NCBI RefSeq assembly: GCF_047948215.1
Contig: NC_134463.1
Coordinates: 97,120,657 to 97,184,656, forward strand
DNA: 64,000 bases
Origin: Lycorma delicatula
Lineage: Eukaryota; Arthropoda; Insecta; Hemiptera; Fulgoridae
Reading direction: 5' to 3'
Below the pieces are notes generated by a model. That model ran no database searches. It was not told the origin of the DNA and saw nothing but the letters and a program-made list of their open reading frames with translations. This document shows, piece after piece, positions 34,388 to 46,062 of the stretch. How positions within the stretch are numbered: the stretch's first letter is position 1; the number at the start of each line of letters is the position of its first letter. The position numbers and the translations under genes were made by a program.

Positions 34388-35630
34388 TGTAGGAGTTTCC
34401 CGTCTCGCGGCTAAACCCGCGAAAGCCGGTGAAATCCTACAAGTGTGCATTGTTTCTGTTGCACGACTTACACAATTTAATTTAAAATATTTAACATTTT
34501 ATCTAAACAAAATTTATTTAATTTAATGATTCTAACTAAAGCACGCGTGCATACCGTATTTAATTCGCACGAGTGTGGCGGTGCTAGCGACTACGAATGG
34601 TACTAACTAAACTAATGTAATTTCACAACTTGCATAGAACAAATTTCACTTGTACGGTCGGCAGACTGGTGTAGCCAGACTGGCTACACCAGTCTGCCGA
34701 CTGGCTACACTCGCTACACCATAGCGAGATTTAACGCACCAGGTACCGAGTCAACCGGGCGATCGAGTTCGAGACCCAGCCAGAGACCCAGTTCGAGACC
34801 CATTTTACACTTAATTATTATTCATTTATTTAATTCTACTGATTACCTGTGACGTCACAACATAGCGGTCGACTACAACAACCCACCGGCTTGGTCTAGT
34901 AGTGAACGCGTCCTCCCAAATCAGCTGATTTGGAAGTCGAGAGTTCCAGCGTTCGAGTTCTAGTAAAGGGAGTTACTTTTATACGGATTTGAATACTAGA
35001 TCGTGGATACCGGTGTTCTTTGGTGGTTGGATTTCAATTAACCACACATCTTAGGAATGGGCGAACTGAGACTGTACAAGACTAGACTTCATTTAGTCTC
35101 ATACATATCATCCTCATTACTACTTTGAAGTAATACCTGAACGATAATTCCCGGTGGTTAAACAGGAAAAAGGAGAAAAAAAGATGACTACAAGATTTTT
35201 TGGAGGTGGGACTGCGATTTTACAAACATTTATTTTTTGCAAATATTGTTATTTTTTAATTGGTAACAAATGCTCCTAAGAAAAATATGAACTTTATTAG
35301 GCGAAATCTCGAGATACTGAGGGTGACCTCGCTCTAAAGCCTCACTCACTTTACTTTTTATGTCAAACATTTAATGGTATCAATGTACCAGATATAAAAG
35401 TAATCTGACAAGGTTTGCTTAAAATCGGTCCAGTAGTTCTGAAAATACAAGGTCATTTAATGGCCAACACCGAGTACACACATACATACCAACATGGACA
35501 TCCGGAAAATTTCAATCCGGTTTTTTAGGTCAAGATCCGGTGAAAACCGCACATGTCCAAATTTGAGCGATTACAATACTTTCTCTTCTAGAGCTATAAC
35601 TCTGCTATAACGCTATCTACACGGGAAAGT
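34388..35630 (-). repeat. HPB element, full length, split by SINE-1
   Basis: Reads in reverse. Its 5' hairpin is at 35,575-35,630 (ACTTTCCCGTGTAGATAGCG ... CTAGAAGAGAAAGT, then ATTGTAATCGCTCAAATTTG). Its 3' end is a nested hairpin at 34,388-34,442: outer arms TTGTAGGA/TCCTACAA, inner arms CGCGG/CCGCG, carrying TTTCCCGTCT, an inverted match to the 5' terminus. Without the 307-base SINE the element is about 935 bases. It is the inverted counterpart of 37,315-38,148, matching through GTGACGTCACA and GTACCTGGTGCGTTAA-type strings. No coding capacity. Confidence 0.82.
34879..35185 (+). repeat. SINE-1 copy with target-site duplication
   Basis: Complete sense copy: CCCACCGGCTTGGTCTAGTA head, CAAATCAGCTGATTTG palindrome, box B-like GTTCGAGTTC, centre, tail TGAAGTAATACCTGAACGAT, AATTCCCGGTGGTTAAACAG and a purine-rich end. 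It is flanked by GACTACAA on both sides (34,871-34,878 and 35,186-35,193). The matching place in the other HPB copy (about 37,770-37,785) has the target only once, so insertion and empty site are both visible. Confidence 0.93.
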
Positions 35631-37314
35631 AAAAATGTCTAATAAAACTGAAATTTTCAACCAAAACATGAGGTTTCCATTTAAAATAATGAAGTTGGCT
35701 GCCGTATTGTAAAAAGGGAGAAGATTTCAAAAATGGTAGTACTATATTTTTAATTTAGGGAATGTTCCTCATTCAAAGTTTCTTATACAGCGTTTGGTTT
35801 CTGAGATCCCAATGGTAGCCATCATGATTGATCACTCTGTGTACGTAAGTATAATATATTCAGAAATATAAAACAAAAATTATTTGGATACTAAAATAAA
35901 TAGAATAGAATTATTTATATAAGTTATCTACATTCAAATTTGGTTGCAATTTATGTTTAGTACTATTATATTATACTATTATACTTAATCTTGTAACAAA
36001 AACTTCTCAAATTGTAACTTCTGGAAAAGAACTATGCTGAGTAATATGAAGGACTTCATTAAATATGGTACTTTAGTTATTACTTAAGAATAAATAGTGA
36101 ACTTTATTACTTTCCATATACTAAACTCTTAATTACTGTTACAGTAAAAATAAAAGTTATTCATAAACTTTTTAACTTTATCCTGATGAAAGGTTTTAGG
36201 AAAACATAATTAAAAAGAAAAAACGTAACTTTATACATATAATTATATATAAAAAATAAATTCTAAGATAAAAGTTAAGTAATTAATATACAAGTAATTC
36301 TGTGAGAAATGGAACTTGCCCATTTCGTTTTAATTTAGCAAATTTAACTACAAAACGATATTTTATTAATTAATAAAGTTTAAAAATAAAAGAATGAAAC
36401 AAAACTACCAATTGTGAAACGTATAGCCAGTGCCACAAGGAATCTGTAAAAACTAAACCCATCAATTTCATAGGCATTGTTTCCAGCGATACCAAACATC
36501 GCTGACTGTCAAAAAGAAACTTCCGCTAAATTTCCATGTTATTTTTAAAAATATTTGAAATATATTTTATAAAGTTTCTGAAGGGGAAAACTACAAAAAA
36601 ATAAGTTTATTAGAAAACAATAAAATGTTAAATATTTAGTAATGAACTATAAAATTCAATATGGCGTTCAGAAGAAGTAGAAGAACGAAATCAAAAACAA
36701 ATGTTAAAGATAAAGTAAAACATGAAAGAGTGAAGTATCTAACGCATAACTACTGATTGATAGACAGACTGAAAATGATGGATGTCGTCAGAAGTGAAGA
36801 GTAGACACGTGTACAGTTACAGAAGTGTTGCCTTGACAACGGAAACTTCATTTCCACTCCCCTCTTCAAAACATTTTTTCTGCAACTCACCTTTCTAAGA
36901 AAGATATCAGACGCCATTTTTAAACGGAAAATTTAATGAAAAATAGTTATAGATGTCTTTCCACCTAATAAAAAGGACCCTTACTCCAAAGTTTGATAAA
37001 AATCGGAAAATTAGTTTGGAGATTTGTTTACGCTTAGTTCGTACAATTATCGTGTGAAATTAAAGTAAAGTTTAAATTAAATTAAAGTAAAGTAAAGTAA
37101 AGTTTTTTTTTAATAAATTCTATTAAAAAAGAAGAGAAAAACGATAACAATTTAATTTCAAATTTGGCTATTTTCGAAAGTCTTCCGTATTTATATTTAT
37201 TTACAATCAAAATAGCCTTCTAATTATAGATATGAAAATTTTATATTAATCTTTTATGATAAGTGTTTGGCGTTTTCTACTTTAGAATTAATAATTAAAA
37301 AAGTTTAAATTCTT
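35631..37314. other. AT-rich interval between inverted HPB copies
   Basis: No gene recognised. Around 36,960-37,060 is TTTGATAAAAATCGGAAAAT-type sequence that resembles other insect repeat interiors. Short tandem TTAAAGTAAAGTAAAG at about 37,080. Confidence 0.45.
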
Positions 37315-38148
37315 ACTTTCCCGTCTAGATAGTGTTATAGCTCTATATAGATCTAGATGACGCTGTGGCTGTAGAAGAGAAAGTATTGTATTCGGTCCAT
37401 TTTTGGCATATGCAATTTTCATCCGATCTTGACTTTTTGACACCTAAAGAACCCGTAAAACGGGATGGATAAACCTGATGGATGGATGGATGGATGAAGA
37501 AACCGGATGTTAATGTTCGTATTTATTTGTATGTTCGGTGTTGGCCTCTGAATTACCTGATATTTCCAGAACTACCGGACCGATTTTAACCAAACTTCAT
37601 CAGATTACTTCTATATATGGGGAACTGATGCAATTAAATGCTCAACATAAAAGGTCAAGGTGGTGAAGCTGTAGAAGAAGGTTTGTTTACACCTTTGTTA
37701 ACGATTAAAAAATAACAATATTTGGAAAAAAGATTATGCAAAATCGCATCCTCATCCCAAAAAATACTATGTAGTTGTCCGCTATGTGTGACGTCACAGG
37801 TAAGCGGTATAATTAAATAAATTAATAATATTTAAAATTTAGAAATGTACTCGATCTGATCGGGTCTCAAAATCAACGACTCGGTACCTGGTGCGTTAAG
37901 CCTCGTGGCTACACGAGTCTACCGACCGTACAAGCGAAATTTGTTCTATGTAAGTAGTGAAATTACATTAGTTTAGTTAGTGCTGAATGTCGTCGTTAGT
38001 ACCGCCATACCCGCGCGAATTAAATACGGTATGCGCGAGCGATTTAGTTAGAATAATTAAATTAAATAAACGAAAAAAAAAATTATATTTAAGTAAAATA
38101 ATAAATATTTTAAATTAGGTTGGTGTGTATGCTGTGCATCAGAAACAA
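37315..38148 (+). repeat. HPB element, nearly full length
   Basis: 5' terminus ACTTTCCCGTCTAGATAG with a longer hairpin (ending AGAAGAGAAAGT), ATTGTATTCGGTCCATTTTT, and an extra (GATG)n-like run at 37,471-37,497. It continues through GTGACGTCACAGGTAAGCGG (37,789) and GGTACCTGGTGCGTTAAG (37,887) to CAGAAACAA at 38,148, where similarity to the - copy ends about 55 bases before that copy's terminal hairpin. Its GTAGTTGTCC at about 37,772 is the unoccupied equivalent of the SINE-1 target in the other copy. Confidence 0.8.
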
Positions 38149-38284
38149 CTCGTCAGATTTTTTTTGTTGAAAAATTTAAGTTTTTTTAAATTTGTTGTAA
38201 ATATTCAATGATATGTTGTTATAAATAGTTATTATTAAGTTGAATTTAAAATTTAGTTGGTTTTATAAAGATCTAATAGTAGAC

Positions 38285-38490
38285 AGTGTGTACGATGTAC
38301 TTCGGTGGTTAGTTCGTGTGGGTTCAACTACCCACACGACTCAGGAATAGCGGCCTGAGTCTGTACAAGACAGCACCTCATTTACTCGTTATACATATAT
38401 ATCATCCTTATCTCATTGTGCTTTAGGGGAGTGTGTTCCTTATTGTTCACAAGTTGAACAGATTGCAATGTACACACGGGAAAAGAAAGT
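38285..38490 (+). repeat. SINE-1-related fragment, headless
   Basis: Shares the SINE-1 centre and tail in order (CTTCGGTGGTTAG, ACGACTCAGGAATAGCG, CTGAGTCTGTACAAGAC, CATTTACTCGTTATACATAT) but is more diverged. It has its own 3' part (GTGCTTTAGGGGAGTGTGTT) and an A-rich end. Possibly a distinct subfamily. The tRNA head is missing. Confidence 0.65.
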
Positions 38491-39761
38491 TGAATTTGAA
38501 TTTAAATAACATAAAATAACCTCAGTTTTAATATACTTTTAATTTTAGAAAAACTCAATGGTCTTCATTTAGAAAAACTTCCAGAAGTCAATTTCTGAAA
38601 GTTAAATTTTCTAAAAAAATTACAAAAAAACTTATAGTTATGTTTATTTTTACCTAGAAAAATGTGTCTAAAAATATTAAATTTTTAATTTATTTGGGGA
38701 TTTGTCTTTTTAACTTTAATCGTATGTTAATTGCCTTGTCAAATTAGGTTGTAGTTAGTCTGACTTGAGTTGCAAGTCTTTTCTGAAAATGACATGTTAT
38801 CTTAAAGAATAAAATGATCCCCCATGCCAGGATTTAAAAAAAATTGAAGAATGTAGAGAGATTTCGTAATGCTTTCTTGCATATCAGCATACTTACTAAA
38901 ATGCAGGTTATATTTAGCCACAATTTATAACACCATCACTCATTCATTCTTTCTACCGCAGGGAAAAATAGTGAATATCACTAATCTCAGGAAAAGTAAA
39001 TCTAAATACCTCTCTTAGATTCGGGTACCTCTATTCTCGGGTACTTTATATTAATTAAAGTCATACAAAGTGGAGAAATAGTGTAAAGTAAGAGATTAAT
39101 GTGATCCCTTATGTAGTGAAACAAAAAGGGTTTCGTTTCAGAGTGATCGTTTCAAAAAAACGAAAGGGGATCGTTTCAGTTCAGCAAAGGAATTTTGTGA
39201 CTGCAGGAAATCTAATTCTAACTTAAAATCTGACACACTTGTTTATACTTACAATTTTATGATACATTGGTTATATATTAGATTCCATAAACAAGAACGG
39301 TTTCCGGTGAACCAATATCTGAAAGTTGTTTCCGGTATAGTCTTTTGGGGTAGTCTTACTAAAAAAAATGACACATCAGGCATTTTAAGAGAAATAAAAA
39401 GTGAAATGATTACCCGTTACCTATAATACATCAGCATGTCAAGTATAATGAAATGTGGAATTCTATAAGTGACCTATTCTGTTTAACATAGAGACTGACT
39501 GGAGCAATCAATACTACTTTCAAAGATAGCAACTTTTATTACTAGTAATTGTACCGTTAAGATATATTTTTAGGTGGGGTTAAGTACTATCAACCAAGAA
39601 ATCAATGTATCTATTCTGTCGGAAAATAATGCATTAGAAATATTGTTGCTAATTTCTGAGGTTTGTCTATATGTACACACACGACGTGTGAAGTAATGAA
39701 AATTTTGAAATTTCACAGATTGTATTAGTCCGATTCTCGGGACTTTTTCATTGTTGTATTG
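38491..39761. other. AT-rich interval
   Basis: No gene or repeat recognised. Confidence 0.5.
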
Positions 39762-40980
39762 GTAAACATGTCTGAAAAGTATCTGTACATTTTTAGCCGT
39801 ATTGGATGTTTAGTCTGTTGTCAGCTGTCAAAAGGATAATACATGTTTTGGTAAGATCGACGATTTTTTATTTATATAAATAATGGATCAGAGAATTTGT
39901 ATTAAATTTTGCTATAAGAATAGAATAAAGTGTAGCAATGTTTTGAAAATGTTAAATATTGCTTTTGGCTAGTCTGCTATGAGTAAAGAAAGGGTTTATG
40001 AGTGGTATAAGCGTTTCTAAGAAGATCGTGAAGACGTTAAAAATGACGAGCGCCCCGGACGCCCCAGTACATCAATAACCGATGAAAAAGTGAAAGAAAT
40101 GATCATGAATGATCGCTAAATCACAGAACTCGCTGATGATGATGGGGTACCAATTGGCTTATTCCATTAAATTTTTTCGGATGTTTTGGGTATGAAACGT
40201 GTGACAGCAAAATTTGTTCCAAAATTGTTGAATTTCAAACAAAAACTGCGGCGAATGTAAGTTGCTCAGCAGTCGCTAAATGAAGAAAACAACGATGCGG
40301 AACTACTGAAATGTGTCATAACAGGTGATGGAACATGGGTTTACTGACATGATGTCGAAATTAAGGCTCAATCGTCCTAGTGGAGGCATTCTGGATCACC
40401 AAGACCGAAAAAAGCTCCACAAGTACGGTCGAATGTGAAGGCTATGAACTCATGATATCGTCCTTCGAACGGCATATTGCATCATGAGTTCTTGCCACAA
40501 GGTCAAACAATCAACAAGGACTATTACCTACAAGTTCAACGCCGTTTTCGTGAAGCAATCCGAATAAAACGCCTGGATATATGGCAAAACACTCATGGCT
40601 TTTGCACCACAATAATGCGCCTGCTCACACTTCATTGCTTTTTCGTCAATTTTTAGTCAAAAACAATAGTGTATGATATCCCAGTTGCACTATTCGCCAA
40701 ACATTGGCCCCATGTGACAATTTTCTATTCCAAAAAATAAAGAAAACCTTAAAGAACCGTCATTTTACAATATAAATGAGATTAAAAGCGAATAGCTGAA
40801 AGAGCTAAAGACTATTCCAAAGATCGAGTTCCAGAAGTGTTTCGGGGATTGGAAAAAGCGCTGGCATGAGTGTATAAATATCTAATGAGGACTATTTTGA
40901 ATGGGATAACATTAATGTAGACGAATAAGTAGAATTCTTTCCAAAAACAAATTCTCGTTACTTTTTGAACACACCTCATA
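39762..40980 (+). mobile_element. mariner transposon, inactive
   Basis: About 1.2 kb, the usual mariner length. The right end ACTTTTTGAACACACCTC, then a TA-rich flank, is a typical mariner terminal repeat. The left end is decayed (CATGTCTGAAAAGTATCTG at 39,767), matching the complement TGTTCAAAAAGTA only in part. It contains one broken transposase reading frame. The leader TTTAGCCGTATTGGATGTTT lies between the left end and the start codon. Confidence 0.85.
39883..40928 (+). pseudogene. mariner transposase pseudogene
   Basis: Starts MDQRICIKFCYKNRIKCSNV at 39,883 and ends near the DNINVDE block before 40,928, spanning the normal length of about 345 codons. Recognisable blocks: MSKERVYEWYKRF (helix-turn-helix), DERPGRPSTS (linker), LGMKRVTAKFVPKLL (WVPHEL-equivalent), TGDGTWVY (first catalytic Asp, 40,327-40,329). 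Then, frameshifted, HHNNAPAH (second Asp changed to Asn, 40,611) and YSPNIGP (third Asp changed to Asn, 40,700). The DD34D triad is therefore destroyed, and there are many in-frame stops and at least two frameshifts. Confidence 0.9.
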
Positions 40981-42100
40981 TATATTATTGATAGAATATT
41001 TTTTTATTAACTGAATTAAAAGTAGTCGTGAAATCTCTTAATATATTTATAATAGATATTTTAATTAAGAGATGATTTTATTTATAAAGCTGCTGAAATT
41101 TATTTATACAATTGAAAATTTACAGCGAAAAGATGTCAAAATAATTTCACTGTTGAAAGAAAATTAAATGCCTAATAGAAAAGGAAACTCTGATTCTTTT
41201 AGATAAGTTAAGGGCTTATGGCATAATGCCAATTCAGTCACCCTATTTTTATGCCCATAACTATGTAACTTGTTGAATATAACCATTGATTTTAACAAAA
41301 AAATATGTAACAAAGATTTGTTAATGATTAATGTTCTTATAACTTTTTTTATTTTATAAGTTAGATTTTATAAAATATTTCTTGCCATTATTTATTAAAC
41401 ATATGTAATAGTTTCTTTTTGAATTTATTTAACTATATTTCTTTTAATAAGCTTAAGAAGATTATTACTCATGAATAAATAAATATACTTTACAAGACTG
41501 AAAAGGTTTCTTTTTATATAACGCTAAGTTTTATTCAAAGAAAATTCTTATTCACACATCGATGCATCCAGAGGAAAATTTATAGACAGACAGACAGATA
41601 ATAAACGTAATCTACCTTCATCGACTTCCCAACAATAACAATGAGATTAAAATTTCTTTCTTAAAAGTTCTACCAAAATCATTATTCCTTAATACTTATT
41701 TATATTATTCAAATTATTAAATTTAATAAGTATTTACTTAAATAAAAATAAAAATAATTTATACAGGTTTTAATTGTTATAGTTTAAAATAAATAAGCTA
41801 GAAAGGAAATATCTAAAGTTGTTTATTTAACTTGGATGAAAATATTGTTACTTATTAATTTATTTAATCTTTATTATTTTGGGATGAAAATAAGCTTACT
41901 ATTATACTAAAATATCTCACTTATGCTAATTTTAGTAAATTAATTTGCGTCCTGTTATTTTACATTAATTCATGAGTTTGTTTTACGTGGGTCACCCAGA
42001 AAGTAATTTTTTTTTTTTTTGTTTATAACGAATATATTGTACTCATTTTAACTTTAATATATGCATCATAAGCTACAATTTTATTTTTTTCCAAATAATT
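40981..42100. other. AT-rich interval
   Basis: No gene or repeat recognised; short CAGA repeats at 41,587-41,598. Confidence 0.5.
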
Positions 42101-42104
42101 ACAT

Positions 42105-42225
42105 CCTCAGTTCATGTATTGGTCAAATCGTGGCACTAGCATGTTGTCATCAAAGAAGTCTACGCCAGTATAATAAGCAAGCCACTCACGAACAGCTATC
42201 TTGATATCACTTCCATATAACAGAG
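42105..42225 (-). pseudogene. mariner-type transposase C-terminal fragment
   Basis: Reverse reading gives YGSDIKIAVREWLAYYTGVD then FFDDNMLVPRFDQYMN, which fits the C-terminus of mariner/SETMAR-like transposases (GSD--K-AV--WL-----FF-DGI--LV-R-DKC-N). About 36 codons. The rest of the element is not recognised upstream. A separate fragment of the same protein region lies at 42,985. Confidence 0.6.
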
Positions 42226-42984
42226 ACCATGAACATACAGAGATTTTATCAATAGGTTTGTTTGTCTAAACGTGAAACACCGGTTCCATTTAACGTGTTT
42301 GTCAACTGATCTTTCTGTTAAGTAATGAGAATAGGGCGTTCAGAGGGTTTTTTTGAGAGGTGGAGGAACCCCACCTACAGGCGCCGAAGCAGTGTCGGAC
42401 TCAATAACAGGTTCCGCAAGATAGTAAAAAAGGCGTATGTATTCCTGCGCCTTACCGACTAAACCTCTAACCCTGGCGACCCACCCCTCATTGGAATAGC
42501 TGGTAAAGCATTACTTCAGAAGAGGGGGTATAGCAAGGCACATACACACACACGAAAACAGATCCACACATAACTAACAAAAGCACAAAACAATACCAAA
42601 CACACTAAAACTATACATAGCGTCCTGAGGATTGATCGTCATAAACAGATGTTTTTCCTGCCGTAAATACATAGTATTATGAAAATTATTGTGAGGTTCT
42701 ATTATTTTACTTTTAGTTTATCAGGAATTTGGAAGCCCACACTCAACCTTTATCGTGCAGTCAACCGATCCCCAGATTAAGCTCGGACAGCCCCCTCACC
42801 ACCAATTAATATCGATAATTCAGTACCTGTACATAGCCTGATATTTAGTATTGAAACAGGATCCTATCAACATCTGCAAGACGGGGAAGAAGGCCTGAAT
42901 AGTAAATATTGGTTTGGGAAATATGAAAAATATGGAAATATCCCAGAAAGACTTTACCATAAAGTTAGATTTTAAAGCTATTTT
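42226..42984. other. interval with a GC-richer patch
   Basis: 42,340-42,600 is GC-richer and ends in CA- and ACA-rich sequence. Reverse frames include EYIRLFYYLAEPVIESDTAS then APVGGVPPPLKK, without a domain I can name. Possibly part of a LINE. Confidence 0.35.
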
Positions 42985-43062
42985 TACCCATAATCACATC
43001 CTTAGTTCATGCATTTCTTAAATCGTGGTACTATTTTTTGAATGCCGTCTTCAAGGAAGACC
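42985..43062 (-). pseudogene. second mariner-type C-terminal fragment
   Basis: Reverse reading gives KVFLEDGIQKIVPRFKKCMN and then a stop. It is the same region as 42,105-42,225 (--DG--KLV-RW-KC-N) but from a different, better conserved copy. The shared downstream string TAATCACATCCT(T/C)AGTTCATG shows that the two are related. Confidence 0.6.
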
Positions 43063-43747
43063 TTTGAAAACATCTCAGAAAGACATTAATAACCCAAGTA
43101 AGATATAGTAAAAGGTCAATCGAAAGCTACTTAAATGGTAGATAAATGATATCTACTTATGGAAGTTTCGCAGAAAGACATCAAGAACCTTAATCACATG
43201 CACGATGCCAGATAGGCCGTTTCAGCTATCTTCGAGTACACAATTTTTGATGAATCAAACGAGAATATTACTTCTCAACAGTTTTGCGTTGTTCTGCTGA
43301 AAAAAGAGGTTCTGTAAAAACTTTCTTCTTTCAGAGATTAAAGAAGCTTTCTTGAACATGTACAGGATCCGTATAGGAATAAGGTTCCCTGCATATGGAA
43401 TCTGTGTAATGAGGACGTATGCAAATAAATTTTAAAACTTACATAAACCAATAGGTACCATATTGTTTCTTCAAATTTTCATACTTATTTATTGAAGATG
43501 AAGGAGGAGATTATTGAAAAATACCTAGTGAAAAGTAGGTTTGAGGTGAATTGACATATGCGAATATCGCTCGCGCATATGCGAGAACGGTGGCCGCTAG
43601 GCGCATGGGACTAAGACCTATCATTCCGGTGATCGCAAAGTACTTGCTATGTTGAACCTTTCAAAATCGCATCAGAATTGGACTAGGACGTTCTTGAGAT
43701 TACGCCCTTTTTTTTATTTAAAGAAAGCTATGTCCGAGAATTGTCGT
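43063..43747. other. interval, unknown
   Basis: Contains CATATGCGAATATCGCTCGC then GCATATG (43,556-43,582), an interrupted palindrome, in a short GC-richer patch. No gene seen. Confidence 0.4.
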
Positions 43748-44162
43748 TTCTTGACTGCAGTAATAAGCCCTCATTGAGAGCTTACCAACGATATATCATA
43801 AATGGTACTTATTTTCATTGATTCCAGAGTTATAAGCAAATAAAAAGTTTAATTAATGCAATATTTGGATCTTACAAGGGGAAGGCACAACGGTCCGAAG
43901 CTGACTTCATGTCCTTTTTTTAATTTTTTTTGTATTTTAAATATATTGATTTATTAATAATTTTTAACTTCTGATTGTAAAAAAAGTTTCACAATAAGTA
44001 ATAATTCAATAATAACGATAAAAAAAATATGAAAAAAAATAAAACTAAGTCATTAGTGAAATAAAATTTTACCTCCTTTTCATTTAAAAAAAAAAAAAAA
44101 TGTGTATATGTAATTTAATAGGCGTACAAGAAATTCATGTGGTGTTCACATCAGATATTTTA
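43748..44162 (+). repeat. HPA element, 5'-truncated
   Basis: Begins at TTTCTTGACTGCAGTAATAA in the middle of the family and runs to TAGGCGTACAAGAAATTCAT and GTGGTGTTCACATCAG. The box B-like region is mutated (CGGTCCGAAG) but the following T-run is kept. Confidence 0.82.
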
Positions 44163-44797
44163 TATATTCTAAATGATACAACTAAAATGGTTGTGGGCGT
44201 TCTGATGGGAGTCACAAAAAAAAATAAAAAAAAAACAGCTGCTATTTTCACGAACTTTGTATGCGTGCCTATATTTAAGGTGATATTATAGTATGGAAAC
44301 AGTTACATATTTCAAAAGTGAGGAAACTAAGTGGTAGAAAGAGGTGCGGATCTACATAGTTACAAAATTATCACTTTATGGTGTGTTTGAAATTTTTGTC
44401 CGCCGTCTTGGATCCGTCATGCTGAATCAAACTTTCTTTTTTAAATGGGAAGATCATATGATTTTAATGGAATATTTTACAAGAAAAACAATTTTTTCAA
44501 TTTTGGTTCACTTGTTTCTACCTCCTATAGTATCCCTCAATTTTGAAATAGGGGAATATGAACCATATTGTAATATCACCGTTTATAAGTTTTCTTTTTT
44601 TTTGAATATGGTTCTTTTAATTTATCTAATTGAATTCTTTTTTGTTTTTTTTTATTTCACTTCTTTTTTTTTAATAAGTAGAGAATACATTTTTTACTGC
44701 TGGTGATAACAGTGAGAAAAAGGAATGCCATGTATTTAAGGTTTTCTAGCCATTTAAAAATAATATTAAGAAAAAATGGAAGAATATTTTAAAAATA
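44163..44797. other. AT-rich interval
   Basis: A 120-codon frame at 44344-44706 (+) is dominated by Phe and Ile encoded by T-runs and has no domain. I consider it chance. Confidence 0.45.
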
Positions 44798-45762
44798 TAT
44801 ACAGAGTGTATCACAAATGTCTTCCGGGACTATCATAACGTATTATATTCGTGCAAATAAAGAAAAAGTTCATATAAACTTGTGAACATCTGTCTGATAT
44901 ATGTCTTAAAATGGTTCGTTTTTGATATGTGGCTAGTGAAAGATTTCACTTGGATTTCAGGTATCCCGATGAATGAGGTCGTACTGAGATTTTTAAAACG
45001 TTAATTAAGGAACAGAATTAGTGATTTCTTATGGTTTTTGACCTGAAAAATTGAATAAAATAGATTCCAGAACCGTATCTACAGTAGGTTTTCAATCTGT
45101 GGTGAAAACCAACAAATTGGGGTAAAAAGCCTTGTCTTTTTTACTTACAATAACTTTGTTAAATGGGTAATAAATACACACTTTTAAAGAAAGCTTGTAG
45201 AGAATTTAATTCTGAATAAAATGGTGTAGAAATTCAAATAAAATAAAGAGGTGTTAGAAAGATTCGAATTTTATTTATAAACAGGACACTAGATCCAAGT
45301 CCAATATAATAAATGTTAAAAAAAAATATACCCGCCATTTTCAACACATTTTTTGGCACGATTTTGTTGCTCTTTTTAGTTCTTCAGAGCTGTCCGTAGG
45401 TTTCTCAGCCGCATCCATAATACGGACAATTAATTCCTTTCGAGAATGTATTTTTGTTGCGTGTAAAATATTATTCATCCATTCCCAGTCGCAAAATCTG
45501 AAGTTCTAGGATCTATTTTATTCAATTTTTCACGTCAAAAACCATTAGAAGTTACTAATTTTTTTTCCTTAATTAACGTCCTAAAAATTTCAGTTCGATC
45601 TCATTTCAAAAGGGTAGCTGAAATCCGAGCGAAATTTTTCACTAATAGTAACTCGCAAACGAAGCATTTTAGGATATATATTTATATGAATTTTTTCCAT
45701 TATTTTCACTAGTAAAATAGGTTATAAAAGTTCCAGAAGAATTTCATGATACACTCTGTATA
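44798..45762. mobile_element. 965-bp long-TIR element, internally deleted
   Basis: Flanked by TA and bounded by CAGAGTGTATCA and its exact complement TGATACACTCTG. The inverted arms extend inward imperfectly for about 270-290 bases: both contain TTCATATAAA, AAAATG(G/C)TTCGTTT, CGTTAATTAAGGAA, TGGTTTTTGACSTGAAAAAT then TGAATAAAATAGAT. The 400-base centre retains the end of a transposase on the - strand. The inner arm sequences match the 6.5-8.7 kb transposon, so this is a non-autonomous relative of it. TA at both ends agrees with the IS630/Tc1-mariner superfamily. Confidence 0.85.
45310..45495 (-). pseudogene. transposase C-terminal remnant in long-TIR element
   Basis: Reverse reading includes HATKIHSRKELIVRIMDAAE then KPTDSSEELKRATKSCQKMC, equal in another frame to RAKKCVENGGYIF. 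This fits the C-terminal end of DUF4817/DDE insect transposases (RIMDAA ... CIE-NGGHFE-LL). About 60 codons remain, with frame changes. No catalytic residues. Confidence 0.6.
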
Positions 45763-46001
45763 CATTTGAGCTATTTATCAAGAATAGTTTAATGTAGTAT
45801 AATTATAATATAAATTTTATAAATATATTTATAAAATTAATTTCATAAATTAAGGAAAACCCCGTTAAAACAGTAATAGGACATAATAATTTCACTTCAA
45901 AAAAGACCAACAGTAAATTAATTATTTATTGATAGCCTGCTCTATTAAATAATGGGATTTTTTTATTTGTTAAAAATTACATTTACTGGAACTTAATAGA
46001 T

Positions 46002-46062
<61 letters not shown>

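Noticed and set aside
39762..40980. An active mariner
   Set aside because: Second and third catalytic Asp are changed to Asn, and the frame has many stops and shifts.
44344..44706. 120-codon frame as a membrane protein gene
   Set aside because: Phe/Ile-rich composition comes from T-runs; no domain, no start context and no exon signals.
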